From Saccopteryx bilineata (Eukaryota; Chordata; Mammalia; Chiroptera; Emballonuridae): a stretch of DNA of 64,000 nucleotides. A model generated the notes under the pieces. That model saw only the letters and a list, made by a program, of their open reading frames with translations. It ran no database searches and had not been told where the DNA came from. Of the stretch, positions 21,531 to 34,261 are shown one piece after another (position 1 is the first letter of the stretch; every line of letters begins with the position of its first letter). The translations under genes were made by a program, and so were the position numbers. Where the stretch lies: positions 114,723,033 to 114,787,032 of the forward strand of contig NC_089495.1 in the NCBI RefSeq assembly GCF_036850765.1. Direction: 5' to 3'.

Positions 21531-22671
21531 CCATGCTTTTAAGCAATGGGCATTGCATGTATAAGCCACAAGTTTCAGAAAATGCACAGCCTCCCAGAGC
21601 CAAAGAAAAAACTCTGAAAGATTCTTTCTCTGATAAATCAAGGGACTGAAATGAAGGCTTCATAACTCCCATGTCAAAGTATTGACATTAATCACAAAAC
21701 ACGGTAATTTATTTAAACGGCTAATCACTGAGCAGAGCCAGCTATAAACAAGAAATGCATACTGCCAAGCCAAAGGTTACAGGGAACTCAGAGAATCCAG
21801 TACCTGTGGGGGCCACAGAGAACTTAGTCTCACCCTCACATGCAAGAAAGAAGTCAATAAAGTCTTAAGGTTCCATTTTTGTTGGAGTGAGAGGTTTCAG
21901 CAAGGCATTCCACATGTTTGAATAGTTCTCCACTGAGCAAGTGCCTCTCCTCTTGACTCACGTTCCACTCTCAAATGCCACTTCATGCAAGATACCAGGC
22001 TTTCCAAATAATAACCAAATATACAGAATGCTTAGCAGTGTTCAAAGATTTCCCACAAGTCCCGGCTTAGTAACTGTCCCTTTTCCTAGAATTCACCACC
22101 ATCAGCACACTCAGACATTTAAAACAAAATATAAACCTGGTATCAAAACTATCCAAAAAAACGTTAAACATTTCAAAGGGATAGTTTGTAAAGTATGTGT
22201 TCCTTCACCTTACTTTCCAGACCAAACTGTGCCAGACATCAATGCAGAAAAGGAACGGGCACATTTCCCTTCATCAGATAACCAGGGCAATGTGACATTG
22301 GCCCCTGCTGTCCTCTCCAGTCCATACACTCTGCCATGACCACAGTGAGTTCTTGCAAGCTCCCAGCAAGACAGCCACACCAGGCTATCCAGTCTGAAGG
22401 AGTAACCACCCACACTCCCTGTTAGCCTTAAGCAGAAAGCCCACTTTATAATGGAAATTAGTAACTCTAAAAGCTATGACGTACGACACCCTTGAATCTG
22501 TAACAGTGTCTTTCACTTCAAAAGGATTAATTCTGCTCATGATTATGAGAAACTATTCATGAAGGGTGAAACAATATTTATTAACTGAGTAGAAATACAA
22601 AGTCAAATTCCTGACACCTCGGAATGGAAGAAAAATGGGAGGGAAACCAAGAGTTTGAAATGGCCCTAACT
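21531..22671. other. Single-copy noncoding sequence
   Basis: Nothing recognised. The 132-codon plus-strand frame at 21941-22339 has no visible domain. Confidence 0.35.
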
Positions 22672-22686
22672 AAAAATAGAGGTTCA

Positions 22687-23092
22687 GCCCTGGCCGGTTG
22701 GCTCAGTGGTAGAGCATCGGCCTGGCGTGTAGAAGTCCCGGGTTCGATTCCCGGCCAGAGCACACAGGAGAAGCGCCCATCTGCTTCTCCACCCCTCCCC
22801 CTCTCCTTCCTCTCTGTCTCTCTCTTCCCCTCCCGCAGCCAAGGCTCCATTGGAGCAAAGATGGCCCGGGCGCTGGGGATGGCTCCTTGGCCTCTGCCCC
22901 AGGCGCTAGAGTGGCTCTGGTCGCGGCAGAGTGACGCCCCCGGAGGGGCAGAGCATCGCCTCCTGGTGGGCAGAGCATCTCCCCTGGTGGGCGCGCAGGG
23001 TGGATCCCGGTCGGTAGGGCGCATGCGGGAGTCTGTCTGTTTCTCCCCGTTTCCAGCTTCAGAAAAATACAAAAAAAAAAAAAAAAAGAAAT
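22687..23092 (+). repeat. Group A SINE, full length, very young; perfect 15-bp duplication
   Basis: The tRNA-like head has an A-box (GGCTCAGTGGTAGAGC) and B-box (GGTTCGATTCCC) almost intact and many CpGs retained, unlike the surrounding DNA. It ends with CTTCAGAAAAATAC and an A-run of about 18. AAAAATAGAGGTTCA is repeated exactly at 22672-22686 and 23093-23107. A 22-base module is duplicated in tandem at 22946-22988. The 156- and 175-codon frames across it are SINE translations, not genes. Confidence 0.96.
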
Positions 23093-23107
23093 AAAAATAG
23101 AGGTTCA

Positions 23108-24640
23108 CTCACAGCACATCAAATATACAAAAATAAAATAAAAAATAGAGCTGAAAATTAGTAGACTTTGTCCATTTGTAAACCAATTAAAAACAAAAGA
23201 GCGGTTCATTATTCCCATATCCTCGAGGAGTGATATAAATTATTATCCAAGGAAGATAAGCAAATAGGGTGATGTTTCCTGTCCAGCTGAGGACTGAAGT
23301 GCCAGGTAGGGCTGTGTACAGCTCCTGCGGCCGGGCCAGCCCAGATGCCCCCAGCATGGACACTGGCATTACCTAGCCATGCCAGAATTCAGCCTCCCAT
23401 TTCATACCAATTTTACTTTTATTTTATAATAGTAAAAGCTGATATTATTCACATTTGATAACAGGGACCTCAAACCCAGACCTCCTGACTTGTAGTTCTG
23501 GAAACACCATTATTCTATTTAAGACTTATGTGTTTCTTTGTTTTCAAGGTTCAGTTTCTCCATGGAGTTTTACAGCTACATGTAATTCGTGTGTCAGATA
23601 ACTTATCCACAGGGCAGGCAGCACTCTACCCTCTGGGTTGTCTCTTTGGAAACCCAAGTATTTATAAAAATCTCAAATTGCATGCAAGCAGACACCAAAA
23701 AAATTAACCTTTCCCCCTTAAAACTGCCTTCAGTGAGCACTCACACAAGCACAGTCAGTTCATCAGTCCCTTTATGTAAATAGCAGTCATGCAGCAAGGG
23801 AGGAGGTCTGTTTATTATTTTTGATCCTGTTTGGCTTCTGGCAGGATTTCACAAACAGCAGAAGTTGGCAGAACATCGGTATTTTCTCCTGACTGGCTAC
23901 TGTTGTCTAGCTACAAGTGCGAGTACAAATGGGCCTCTTCTGGTCTGCAGGCCGCAGCCATGACTGAAGCGAACATTGCAAAATCAGGAAGGAAAACAAC
24001 AACTACTCATCTAGGACTTCTCTCTGGAAATGGAGACCCTGGTTTAATACATGCTTGCCTTCTGCTCTCTCAAGATTCAGAGTCCAGAGAACAACACAGG
24101 TGTGAGCTACTGTCCATCTCACTTCTTGTCCCACTCCTGTCTGCAAGGACTACTGTGACAGCCCTGTGAGCCACTGAGCTCCACGGGCCCAAAGAGCGCC
24201 AGGACAATTTGGCAGAGGGCAAGCATCCACCCCCAGCACTTTCTGGGAAGAAAGGCAGCATGAGAAGAAGGGAAAAGAGTTTGGGGGTGAGGAAGCCTCC
24301 CCTTTCCACAGTTACGCCTGTTCTGCTAGATTCCTTGCTGAGGGCCACAGCGCTGCTGCCTTGCCATTGACTTTGGACAGAGAGTCTTTGATAAACAGCA
24401 GCTGGTCCTCAAGAGGGCAGAGGGAGGGTGATGAGTATATGGGATGTCACATGGATGTGCTGCTTGCTTTAGACACAAAACAAGTTCTCCAACAACCTGA
24501 GGGGCTGGTGGGGAAGGGAGAAACAACCATGTTTCAAACGATGCAACAAACAGCCTGCCTTGGTTCCAGGTTGAGCTGCCTACCTGTATTATCAGGGAGA
24601 TGGGGTTGCAAAGTGCCAAACAACAGGGGCTCCAGAATCC
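23108..24640. other. Single-copy noncoding sequence
   Basis: No repeat family or exon recognised with confidence. A short MIR-like piece may exist near 23450-23510 (GGACCTCAAACCCAGACCTC). Confidence 0.35.
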
Positions 24641-24649
24641 CACAGCCCT

Positions 24650-24870
24650 GAATCCAAAGCCCAGTCCTGCCATCGACGTGCTGTGATACTTGGGGAAAGT
24701 TATTCAACTCCTCAAGCCTTTGTTTAGTCATCTGCAAAATGGGCATCATCAGTGTTGGGCTTTACTGTGTTTATTTTCTAGATGAGTAAACTTAACTCTC
24801 AGGACTCTGAAAGTTAAATAAAACAGCAATATATATATTGCTGAAAACACTCCCTGGTACATAATAGGAA
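24650..24870 (+). repeat. MIR SINE
   Basis: GTGATACTTGGGGAAAGTTA, TTCAACTCCTCAAGCCTTTG, TTAGTCATCTGCAAAATGGG and CTGGTACATAATAGGAAGCC follow the forward MIR order. Confidence 0.78.
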
Positions 24871-26830
24871 GCCTTCAAAAAGTGTTTACACTTTGTAAAT
24901 TTTTTAAATGTCTCAAAAGCAAAAATTTATGGTACAGAATTTATAAAAAGGTCAAATTGCCCATCCCCAACCCCAAATATTTTATCTACGTGCATATGAA
25001 TGTGAATAAACTGTTGGCAACCTGCCTCCAGGACAAACCCAGCTTTCACTTTTCTTTTCACTTGGGTGAGCCGTGGAAAGGTGGAAAGGTTCTCCCTGAG
25101 CCCAGAGGCATGGCTCCCCCGCACCTCTGGGCACAGCTGCACAGACTCAAGCAGCCGGAAGAAGGCATGACTGATAGTTAATGAGCTGAGGAGCGTGTCT
25201 CAATGCCACGTCATTCCTGCGTTACGGAACAAAGCAATAAACTCACAGAACAGGAGCTTGCAGAGTTCAGAGCCAGCCCTGCCAGACTCACCAGAGATGG
25301 GCGGGGACCAGAGTGGCAGGAGCAGCCTCAGATGAAACACACAGAAACCTGACAGTTCTGTCAGAAATTCTGTTCTAAAACGAGGTGAGGAAGCAATTTT
25401 ACTCTGAATGGCAAGAGAAAGCAAAAATATTGGACTCTGAAACCATCGCTGTTCTACTGATTAGTTAATGTTTTACAACTACATGGCTCACTGCTAAGTT
25501 TCCTTTTACTATCAACTGAGTGTAAACGTATCTGTTAGGGCCGCTCAGGTCAGTATACTTTTCCATAGAACAGAACCAAGGAAAATGTTTACAAAAAAAT
25601 GACTCGGGAAAATGAGATAAGAAACATTTCAAAAGTAGGACCATTTGCATATGTATTTGTCAGGTCTTAGAAGGACAGATTGTAAGATTGTAGGGGGGTG
25701 AGGTTTCCTAAGGTGGCAACCTGACGCATGTATTCAAGACCATGCGCGAGGAATTGCTCCACAAATTATCATGCACACTATACCAGTGGAAGGCTTGCTA
25801 TTGAAAATAGCTTTTCAGGGTCCGCGGAAGGCCATTCACAGACATCAAATATTTTGTCCTATGAAACAAGGTTTGTACAAAGTTGAAGATTCACATTTCA
25901 GTGATGATGTACAAAGACTGTACTGACTGGTGTTTCTGTTCTTTGTGAGGAACCTCCTACATGGACAGACACCTAAGATCATACACATTCCATGGGCAAC
26001 GCAGCAAAAGAATCCATGTGGATTGAATCTATTCAAATCGAAGAACAATTTTCAACAAATGTTAATGATCGTGTGGATATGCACTCTTTCCTAGTTGAGG
26101 AATTAACTAACAATTGTGAAGATTATCTCTCAATTAAAAGGAATAAAATCCTTAGAGGAAACAGGCAATGCAACTTTTTTAAATAATAATTTTGAGAAAC
26201 AGAGTGATTAGTTTTCAAATTGCCAAATGAGCGTTAAAAAGTTGACATTCTGCAACATTTCTTTTGTGTTAACTCCTCTAGACAAAGTCCACTGTACTAA
26301 TGGAAAATGACTAAAAAATTAACAGAAACCACAAAGTCAACCTACCAGTTTATAAAATAATAACAATTTGAGAGGGAAATTCAGGTATTATAGAGATAAA
26401 CTGATACACAGATATAGAACCGTCCATCACTGGCTGGTGAGGCTCGTCTCAGGCCTTGCTCCCCGCCACCCCTCACTCACACACAGAACCTCCTGGCCTT
26501 TCACAGCAGTTTAATGAGGGCATAGACCTTGTTCTTCCAGCACCGCCACCTCCCTCAGCTTTGGAGTTCACCATCAAGTGATTCCATGGGCTAGGAACAC
26601 TTACTGCCTCTTTTATTGCTACAGGGTGGGGACCTATACCCACCTTCTCAGGTCAGCTCAGGGCAACCAAAAAGTAACAGCTGTACATAGAAAACTAAAA
26701 ACAAATAAATAACAAAAAATACCTCTTGTTTCAAATTTTATTTACTTTTTGAGGATCCAGAAAAATGTGCTAGCGTGCATGCCAGTCCTAGTAAAGGTGG
26801 TAGAGTGCACAATTTACTCTTCATCTGATC
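24871..26830. other. Single-copy noncoding sequence
   Basis: No gene or repeat recognised. A 64-codon frame at 25992-26186 has no known relative that I can name and ends in AT-rich DNA. Confidence 0.35.
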
Positions 26831-26838
26831 ATACAGTA

Positions 26839-27803
26839 CAGTGCCCCCCTTTGTATGTGGGAGATACCTTCTAAGACCCCCAGTGAGTCTCTGAAACATG
26901 GTAGAGCACCAAACCCTATGTGTGCAGCTGTCCCTGGGTATCTGGGATTGGTTCCGGGACCCCTTGCAGATACCAAAATCTGGGTATGCCTATGTCCCTA
27001 TACAAAATAGCACAGTATTTGCATATAACCTAAGCACCTCCTTCTATAAACTTTAACTCATCTCTTAATTAAATGCTATATAAATAGTTGGTATACTGTA
27101 TTGTTTAGGGAATAAGGACAAGAAAATAAAAGCCTGGCCTAACTACATAGTACACATCAGCAACAATATAAAATACTTTTCCAAATATTTTTATTGTGAT
27201 TGGTTGAGTCCACAGGATGTAGAACCTACAGATACAGGGGCCAACTTGACTGGGTATTTTTTTCCCTCTACATATATACCTATAATAAAGTTTAATTTAT
27301 AAATTAGGCACAGTAACAGATGAACAACAATATCCAATAATAAAATAGAGCGAGGATAATAATACACTGTAATGAAGTTATATGAATACGGTATTTATTT
27401 TTCAAAATATCTTACTGTGCTATACTCATCTTTGAAAGGGAAGCAGTTGAAAGTTTCCCTTTGGCATATCCTGATTGCCAGTATTACTACTCTTGTACTT
27501 TGGGGCCATTAGTAAGTAAAATAAAGGTTACTTGAACATAAGCATTGGCAATACTGTCACAGTAGATTAAATAACCCAGGAGGCTACAAATGACTGTCGG
27601 GCAGGGAGCACCTATAGCATGGATGTGCTAGATGACAGGAGAATTCATATTCCCTCAGGCACTGAGCAGGATTACGTGAGATTCCTGCAATTTAAAATTA
27701 GTGACATTATTTCTGGAACTTTCCATTTAGTACTTTCAGCCCACTGTTGACCACAGTTAACTGTAACTACAGAAAGTAAAACCACAGATAAGGGGGACTA
27801 CTG
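26839..27803. mobile_element. Tigger-type (pogo/mariner) DNA transposon, interrupted by MER2
   Basis: Inverted ends CAGTGCCCCCCTTTGTATG and CCACAGATAAGGGGGACTAC...TG are complementary and flanked by TA (26837-26838 and 27804-27805). The interior carries CCTTCTAAGACCCCCAGTGA, CCTATAATAAAGTTTAATTT and AATTAGGCACAGTAACAGAT as in Tigger1-like consensus. No transposase frame survives. Removing the nested MER2 leaves about 640 bases. Confidence 0.85.
26925..27252 (-). mobile_element. MER2 (Tigger-group) element nested in the Tigger
   Basis: It starts CAGCTGTCCCTGGGTATCTG, continues GGATTGGTTCCGGGACCCC, GTATTTGCATATAACCTA and TATACTGTATTGTTTAGGGA, and ends ACAGGGGCCAACTTGACTG. This is the reverse complement of MER2 from end to end. 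Its length (~328) is close to the usual ~345. The host Tigger resumes directly after it. Confidence 0.85.
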
Positions 27804-27849
27804 TACCTTGAAAGGCCATATGCATACAAATGTTTGTTTAATATATTTT

Positions 27850-28050
27850 TTTCTTAAATTGAGCATATAATATGTGCAATGCACTGTGCTCTGTGATCAA
27901 TTATATTCTTTCATTTAATCCTTGCATTAACTTTAAGATAATGGCTATTATTAGCTCCATTTTGCCAGTGGGGGCACTGAGGCTTAGAAATGCTAAATAA
28001 TTTGGCCAAGGTGACTCTGCTAAGAAGATGTAGAGCGAAAGTTCAAATTC
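27850..28050 (-). repeat. MIR SINE
   Basis: GCAATGCACTGTGCTCTGTG, TTTAATCCTTGCATTAACTT, AGCTCCATTTTGCCAGTGGG, CACTGAGGCTTAGAAATGC and TAATTTGGCCAAGGTGACTC fit reverse MIR. Confidence 0.82.
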
Positions 28051-28870
28051 AATCTGCATGATTCCAAAAGCTTTCAATTTTTCCAAACTGGAGGCGTAGA
28101 AAGTTTGGAGTTTGGGTTAAATGGACAGAGTCCCTGGTACCTTCTTGATCCCATGAGGCTATTGGTAAAAGAGAAGAAAGTATGTCTTGGAATTCAATAA
28201 ACGTGTTATTTACCCCAAAGAATATGGGTTTCAACATCTTGTCAACAGAATAATCCCTGTTAGATAGTCATAGAAGGCAAGTAACAAAGTCCTATCTCTC
28301 TATGCTAATGGTACCATTTCATGAGCTGTTTGTTCCTAGCAATCCCAATGGACTGGCCACCCTGGCCACTGATAATACTTAAAAGTTCAAATGTGGAATC
28401 ACATCACACTCTGTGCTGGGACCAACAAGAGATAATGAACTCAGTCACTGAAGTTCTTCTGCAAGCAATCCTGCAAGACTGATTTCCCTTCCATCTTGTC
28501 AAGTATTTCTCCCGCCTCCTTCTTCTAGTAAACCAGTTCTGTTCGCATAGACCTTTCTCCTAAAAGCATCGAAAATTAAATGAAATTCCAGTGGTAAGGA
28601 TGGAAATGTTCAGGTAAGCTTTTTTTTTTCTTCTATCCAAAGAAATCAATGTAGAAGTGAAGGCGCTTTGATTACTGAGAACCTGTTATCTAAAACATAT
28701 GCTTTTATATAGGCTCAAACAGTAAGAACTTAGAAACACACTGCATCTTCTCTTTTGAGAAATGTCTTGTGTCCTTCAAAGTATCTGGAGAGATTTAAAT
28801 TTCTTTATTATAGACTCCAGACTTACTTGGGGGAAGGGAGAATGGTTGGAATACCATTATCATTGGAATT
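28051..28870. other. Single-copy noncoding sequence
   Basis: Nothing recognised; a run of ten T lies near 28620-28630. Confidence 0.35.
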
Positions 28871-28886
28871 GTGAATATTTTTGTTT

Positions 28887-29285
28887 GTTTCTTTTTTTTT
28901 TTGTATTTTTCTGAAGCTGGAGATGGGGAGAGACAGTCAGACAGACTCCCACATGCACCTGACCGGGATCCACCCGGCACGCCCACCAGGGGGCGACGCT
29001 CTGCCCACCAGGGGGCGATGCTCTGCCCCTCCGGGGCATCGCTCTGCCGCGACCAGAGCCACTCTAGCGCCTGGGGCAGAGGCCAAGGAGCCATCCCCAG
29101 CACCCGGGCCATCTTTGCTCCAATGGAGCCTCGGCTGCGGGAGGGGAAGAGAGAGACAGAGAGGAAGGAGGGGGAGGGGGTGGAGAAGCAAATGGGCGCT
29201 TCTCCTATGTGCCCTGGCCGGGAATCTAACCCGGGTCCCCGCACGCCAGGCCGACGCTCTACCGTTGAGCCAACTGGCCAGGGCC
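28887..29285 (-). repeat. Group A SINE, full length, young, reverse
   Basis: The minus strand carries an intact tRNA-like head (GGCCCTGGCCAGTTGGCTCA), body and A-rich tail, with high CpG retention. The flanking duplication TATTTTTGTTT is at 28876-28886 and 29286-29296. The 22-base module is duplicated at 28985-29006 and 29007-29028. Frames of 140-182 codons across it are SINE-derived. Confidence 0.94.
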
Positions 29286-29296
29286 TATTTTTGTTT

Positions 29297-32200
29297 CTTA
29301 TAGTCATTTGAAATATTATCAATGATTCTGGGGTAGAAAACATTCAGAGGAAAATATGGTTTTATGACTATCATACTTTTGTCCTTTATGTGATGTGATG
29401 ACTACAAATATATGTTAGGCTACTGTTCACTTTCAGAAACTGAACACTAATCCAAGGTTCTTGTCATCCATATGTGTGATTTTCAAAATCAGCCAGGAAG
29501 AGGAAGGAGTTAGCATGCAGGAACAGAACGCTTTCTTTAGCTCAGAATTATCTGGTGCATGCTAAATTCCTTTACAATCTCCATTCTCCCTACTCTACGC
29601 CACTTCATCCTGTGTTTTATCAGTGTTGCAGGCACGACCATGCAACTCATTGGTATTTTAGTCAGCTCTGACTCTGTCAGACCTTTCAAATTGTCGGGAT
29701 TCCTATGCCTTGTGAGGAAAATCATTTGACAGTCTGGCCAGACATTTTGAATTCATTTCTATCAATTTCCTTTCCCAACAGTATTAATGTGTTTTGTAAC
29801 TGTTATTTTCTAACAACTCATTTAAATTTCTTTAGATCCAAATTTTCTCAAAAGAAGAGAAGTCACGTCTTTTCATCAATAATATATACGTTATTTATGG
29901 TAATGCATGTATCTACCCTGCCCTAGATGGCACCATTCTATAGTGATCGCCATGGTCCTGTGTGACTTCACAAGGATTTGCACTAGACAGTATGCCTAAT
30001 GCTTCATGCATGCTGTCATAGCTTTTTGAGATCTTGTGAATTTCTCTCAAAAAGCATCATTGATAATGCATTATCTTTGCCAGAAGGAAGAAAAATACCT
30101 TACTATTGTACTTGCTACCTTCCTGGACATTTATTAAGTTGCTTTTACAATGAAACCAAACAAAATTTGCTAATTAAAATGATGATTATCAGTTCACTTT
30201 ACTTTGTCTATACTGAGAGTCTCTCTGTACCAAGGATATGTTTAGACCATGAAGTCAGAAATTGACTCTGAGCCACCTATAAATGCCTGTGCTCAGGGCA
30301 GGCATACCCCACATCGCTGAGAGCCAGTGGGAATTTGAGACACCTGAAGCCATTCCGGTTTCTTTCCCATGGGGCTGACACTCCATATCCTAGCAGTACT
30401 GGACTACACTGAATGAGCTGCTATCATGGCAAATCCCTTCAGAATGCACCTAGGACTCCAGCTTTAGCAAAGGTTACAGAGATGCAGGGCTAAAAAGCAG
30501 TAACTTCTTTCTGCTGGAGAGCAGTGCCATCTGAAGACTGGTTGTATTCTGTTACAATGATTAATTCTGCCCATACACCTAGTCCTGTATGACGTGTTGG
30601 GGAGAAAATGCTCCCATATACCACGTCCCGGGGAAGTCTATGCTGGTATGTTTGACCTTAGGGACACAGCAACTCTTTCCCTGACCATGCCTTTCTCTTA
30701 GCTTGGATTAGGGACACTCAAGCTAAGTGTGCAGCCCACTTTTAATAATTATTCAGGCCTTATGTTTTATATATTTGTGTACTATCTCTTTCTAGTTATA
30801 TATTATTAATGGACCTACATTTGCCTTTTCATCAGATTTACCTTTCTTACCTGGATTGTATATATATATATATATTCTTCTATAAACTACCTCAAATCCT
30901 TTAGGTATTGAGATAAAATGTAAATTAATATACAATGTCTTCACCCACAACAAAATCAAATTCAGATCACCCCTAAGGAGACAGAATATTATTTTTTTAC
31001 ATGATCTCTATTTCATTCAAATATCTGCTGTGCAACTTATGGTTATGTTCTCCTATCTTCCTCTTGTACCTTCTCCCCTAGGCTCACACCATGTGCTCAT
31101 AGCTAATAAAATGCAAAGACAAACAGCATCCCCATTAATGACCCACCTTCATTTAAACCCCAATTATCCCTGTCCTTTTATATCAGAGGCTTACCAAAAC
31201 CCACAGCCATTCTCTCTCTTTCTAAATTTGCTCAGGTCATCAACTGACTTGATATTATTCATATCCCCCCTGGTGATTTCTTTTTTCTAACTGTGCTTTT
31301 AAATCTGTCCATGACTAAGTTGCTAAGGAACGTGAGGAAACTTTCCTTTGAGAATTGACCAGTGTCCATAATTTACTAAGAATTAAAGCTCTGACTATAA
31401 GTTGGTGGAGGTGGGGGGAAGACATGAGAAAAGAAAATGAACTTCTATTCATTTAAACCGATGTTCCAAAATCCAAGTCTGGCAACTGCCTGCATCTGGG
31501 ATGTGTATTGATAAAATCAGAGCTAATAAAAGCAGTGGGTTACAGCAAAATCCCCACCTTTTATGTGTATACAAGCACACTGCTCTTTGCTGATTCCCTC
31601 TTAGTACTTATTTCTTGACTGCTCACATTTTTACCATCTGATAATTTTTAAAAATGTTTCCAGCTTTTTTTTTTTAACTTAGGTCACTTAGTAGATTTTC
31701 CTATAACGTTGGTTAAACTGTCTTTTACGTCCAGACCCTCAGTCACCAGCACTGAACAGAAAGAGGCTGTGATTCACAAAATGTGAATTTCTGACAGTTG
31801 CCACTTCCCCCCCCCAAGAACTTGAGCAATACATGACGAACTCAGTATCCCCGTTTTCTGTGTTCCATCATTCATTCTGCCAGCAGAGTCACCTTCCATG
31901 TCTGAAAGTAGTGGGGTAAGAAAGTCCTGGGCATAGAGAAAGGTCAGTTTCCAAGGAACAAATGATTGTTTAATTTCAGCTGACACTGCCCTGTTGGTGG
32001 GGGGCTCATTCAGCAGGGATGAGCAATGCCACCACTTAGGTTGGGCAAATTCCCAAGATGCCACGTGGCCTAATGGAGTAATGAGAGAGGATACACCACT
32101 AGTGCCCAGTTCGGTTTCCTGGGAACATCAAAAGGGCAGTTTATTCCACTCTAGTTAACTTCAACACGGGAGCTATCATCTAAAAACAGTCTCAGATAAA

Positions 32201-32635
32201 AAGTCTATGAAAATGCAATTCTAACTTTTACTAATGGTCTCAGTAGTGAAATTTTCTACATTCTGCATTTCTATCAAAAGAGGTCTTTTTGTGAGGACGG
32301 GGTAAACATACACAAACATTCTCTGATCCCCACAGCCTCACAATAGTCCAGGCTTCACAATGACTCCATCTGACAATCCTGAGAAGCAAAGGTTCCTACG
32401 AGTTTCTTTACAGTTATAGGTTATATCAACATTTAAATAGTCCACAAGACTGGACATCCTAACACTCTTATTAAATAGATAATGAGAGTATTAAACAGGT
32501 ATCAAAGAATGTCAAGGTAGATGTTGAAGGACATAATAAACAAAACATAAATAAAAACTGTTTTTCTCTGAAAATAATACCTTAATTTTAGGTATTAAAA
32601 TTAGGTATTCAGTATCACAGGATCCTATAATTTTA
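29297..32635. other. Long single-copy noncoding stretch
   Basis: No repeat family or exon recognised, apart from a (TA)n run at about 30857-30875. The segment 30240-30760 is of more even composition than its surroundings but matches nothing I know. Confidence 0.35.
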
Positions 32636-32639
32636 GTGA

Positions 32640-32790
32640 TGACTTCACATGTATTTAATCCAAACCCTTTATTTTATGGAAGAGGGGAAGAAGATTGCCT
32701 GGAGAAGTTGTGACCTGCCCCAGATGGTACAATTAATTAGCGGCAGAGGTAGAAGTAAAATCTGATCTCCACTTCAGCATTTCCTTGACA
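32640..32790 (-). repeat. MIR SINE
   Basis: TTTATGGAAGAGGGGAAGAA, GTGACCTGCCCCAGATGGTA, TTAATTAGCGGCAGAGGTAG and CTGATCTCCACTTCAGC match the reverse MIR core. Confidence 0.7.
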
Positions 32791-33699
32791 GTTTAGAGAA
32801 ATGATAAACCATTGATGTATTCCTCGTTAGAACACTGCCCTTGTTCTCCCAGCTTCTATGACTTTAGGTGAAAGTCTCCCTGCTTTGCACATACGTGTTC
32901 AAAGAATTACAGACTCAACTACAGATGACTTGAGAACCAGAATAAAATCTGAGCAATCATAATCCAACCATTTCATTTTCTCACCAAAAAACAAAGGGCC
33001 ACTGAAGTTCCGAGACTTGCCACTGTGAAAGAATGAGGGAGTGTCTAAGTAGAGACTGCATCCCTACCTCTTTCCTTCTTGCTTCAGTGGACCTTCTGCC
33101 ATCTGGTCCATACCGTGCTGTTTGATGCATTTAAATTATTTTTTTTTAAGTTTCGGTAGCCTGAATAATTCTTTTATAAAACACATAATCACATTTAAAG
33201 ATCTGCTCAGATTTGGATGTAACAAATAGCATGTGGATGCATCTTTATACCACCTGGTGCTCAGATAGCCAATAAATCATAGCCATCAATGGCATCATAT
33301 CCTTATTCTCCTTTCCCGCAGCCTAACATGCTCATCCTCCACCTCCTCAGCGCCCTCCCTCTCATTCATTCCCAAGTGCCTGCCAGTGAGGAAAATAAGG
33401 ACCATTATTATTTCCTTTCCCTCTCCCTACAACAAGTTCCCCATTGATTCAGCAAGACTGTAGGGCAGGGCTTACGGGTAGTATGATTTATGATAAACTT
33501 TCATTCTAAAAACAACACTCTTTTAAACATCTCTACTCTTTTTAACTGGACTTAAAACTCCAGAACTAAAGAGAAGTCTAGAGAAATGATGCCTGTAGAT
33601 TTTTTGGAGCATATCCTAATGTGAGCAAGTTTAGATTCATCCTGGGTTTGGGCAACTAATTCTGATCCCATGCATCATCAAAGATTCCTTTATTTTTCC
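32791..33699. other. Single-copy noncoding sequence
   Basis: Nothing recognised. Confidence 0.35.
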
Positions 33700-34130
33700 T
33701 CCTTGTTTTTTCCTTCCTATGAGTGTATCTGCTGTTGAATCATGTCCATGCCATTCAATGATTATCTCACTGTAATGAGGTCAGTGGGGAGCAACTTAAC
33801 TCTTGTCTGCATTGCTCCCAGTAGACATGAGAGATTATAAGTAACAATGCCCCAAATTATATTAATAGACTGCTAAATCTTCCTTGAAAGATCTATAGCA
33901 AATAAATGCAAATGATTTTACTGACGTGACTGTCATTTCAAGATATCAATGTGTGAACTACACCAAAAAAATGGTGTTATTAATTTAATATGCACTTAAT
34001 AAGCTTTAATTGAATGATTATAGGTTATTAGTAAAATGACTTGACATCATGCCCTACTGGGTACTAACAGTTCAAGTAAGGTGAAACATGCAGCATTTCG
34101 TTCCCACTAGAGAAATAAAATCTGAATAGA
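33700..34130. promoter_or_regulatory. Possible conserved noncoding element
   Basis: Repeat-free, AT-rich sequence 2.2 kb downstream of the exon, dense in homeodomain-like cores (TTTAATTGAATGATTAT near 34005; ATTAATTTAATATGC near 33980) and an octamer-like ATGCAAATGA (near 33907). Such sequence is typical of intronic enhancers of developmental genes. No conservation data are available here. Confidence 0.22.
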
Positions 34131-34261
34131 AATTTCATAGTGAGTGACCAATTCTGAGTGAAAAAAAAACCCAAAACTGAAAAGTCTTTGGTATATCCTA
34201 TCATCCAAAAACCAACCATCAATTTAATACTTTAACACCCATTATAAAAACTGAAAAAACA

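Noticed and set aside
22687..22760. tRNA-like sequence with A- and B-box motifs (also at other SINE heads)
   Set aside because: The pol III promoter motifs belong to SINE heads joined to long bodies with A-tails, so these are not tRNA genes.
22581..23108. Overlapping frames of 156 and 175 codons on both strands
   Set aside because: They cover a group A SINE exactly. Similar peptides recur at 28795-29343, 59116-59550 and 62767-63216, which marks them as repeat shadows.
25992..26186. 64-codon frame of fairly ordinary amino-acid composition
   Set aside because: No family recognised, no splice signals checked out, and the frame is within chance expectation for a 64-kb window.
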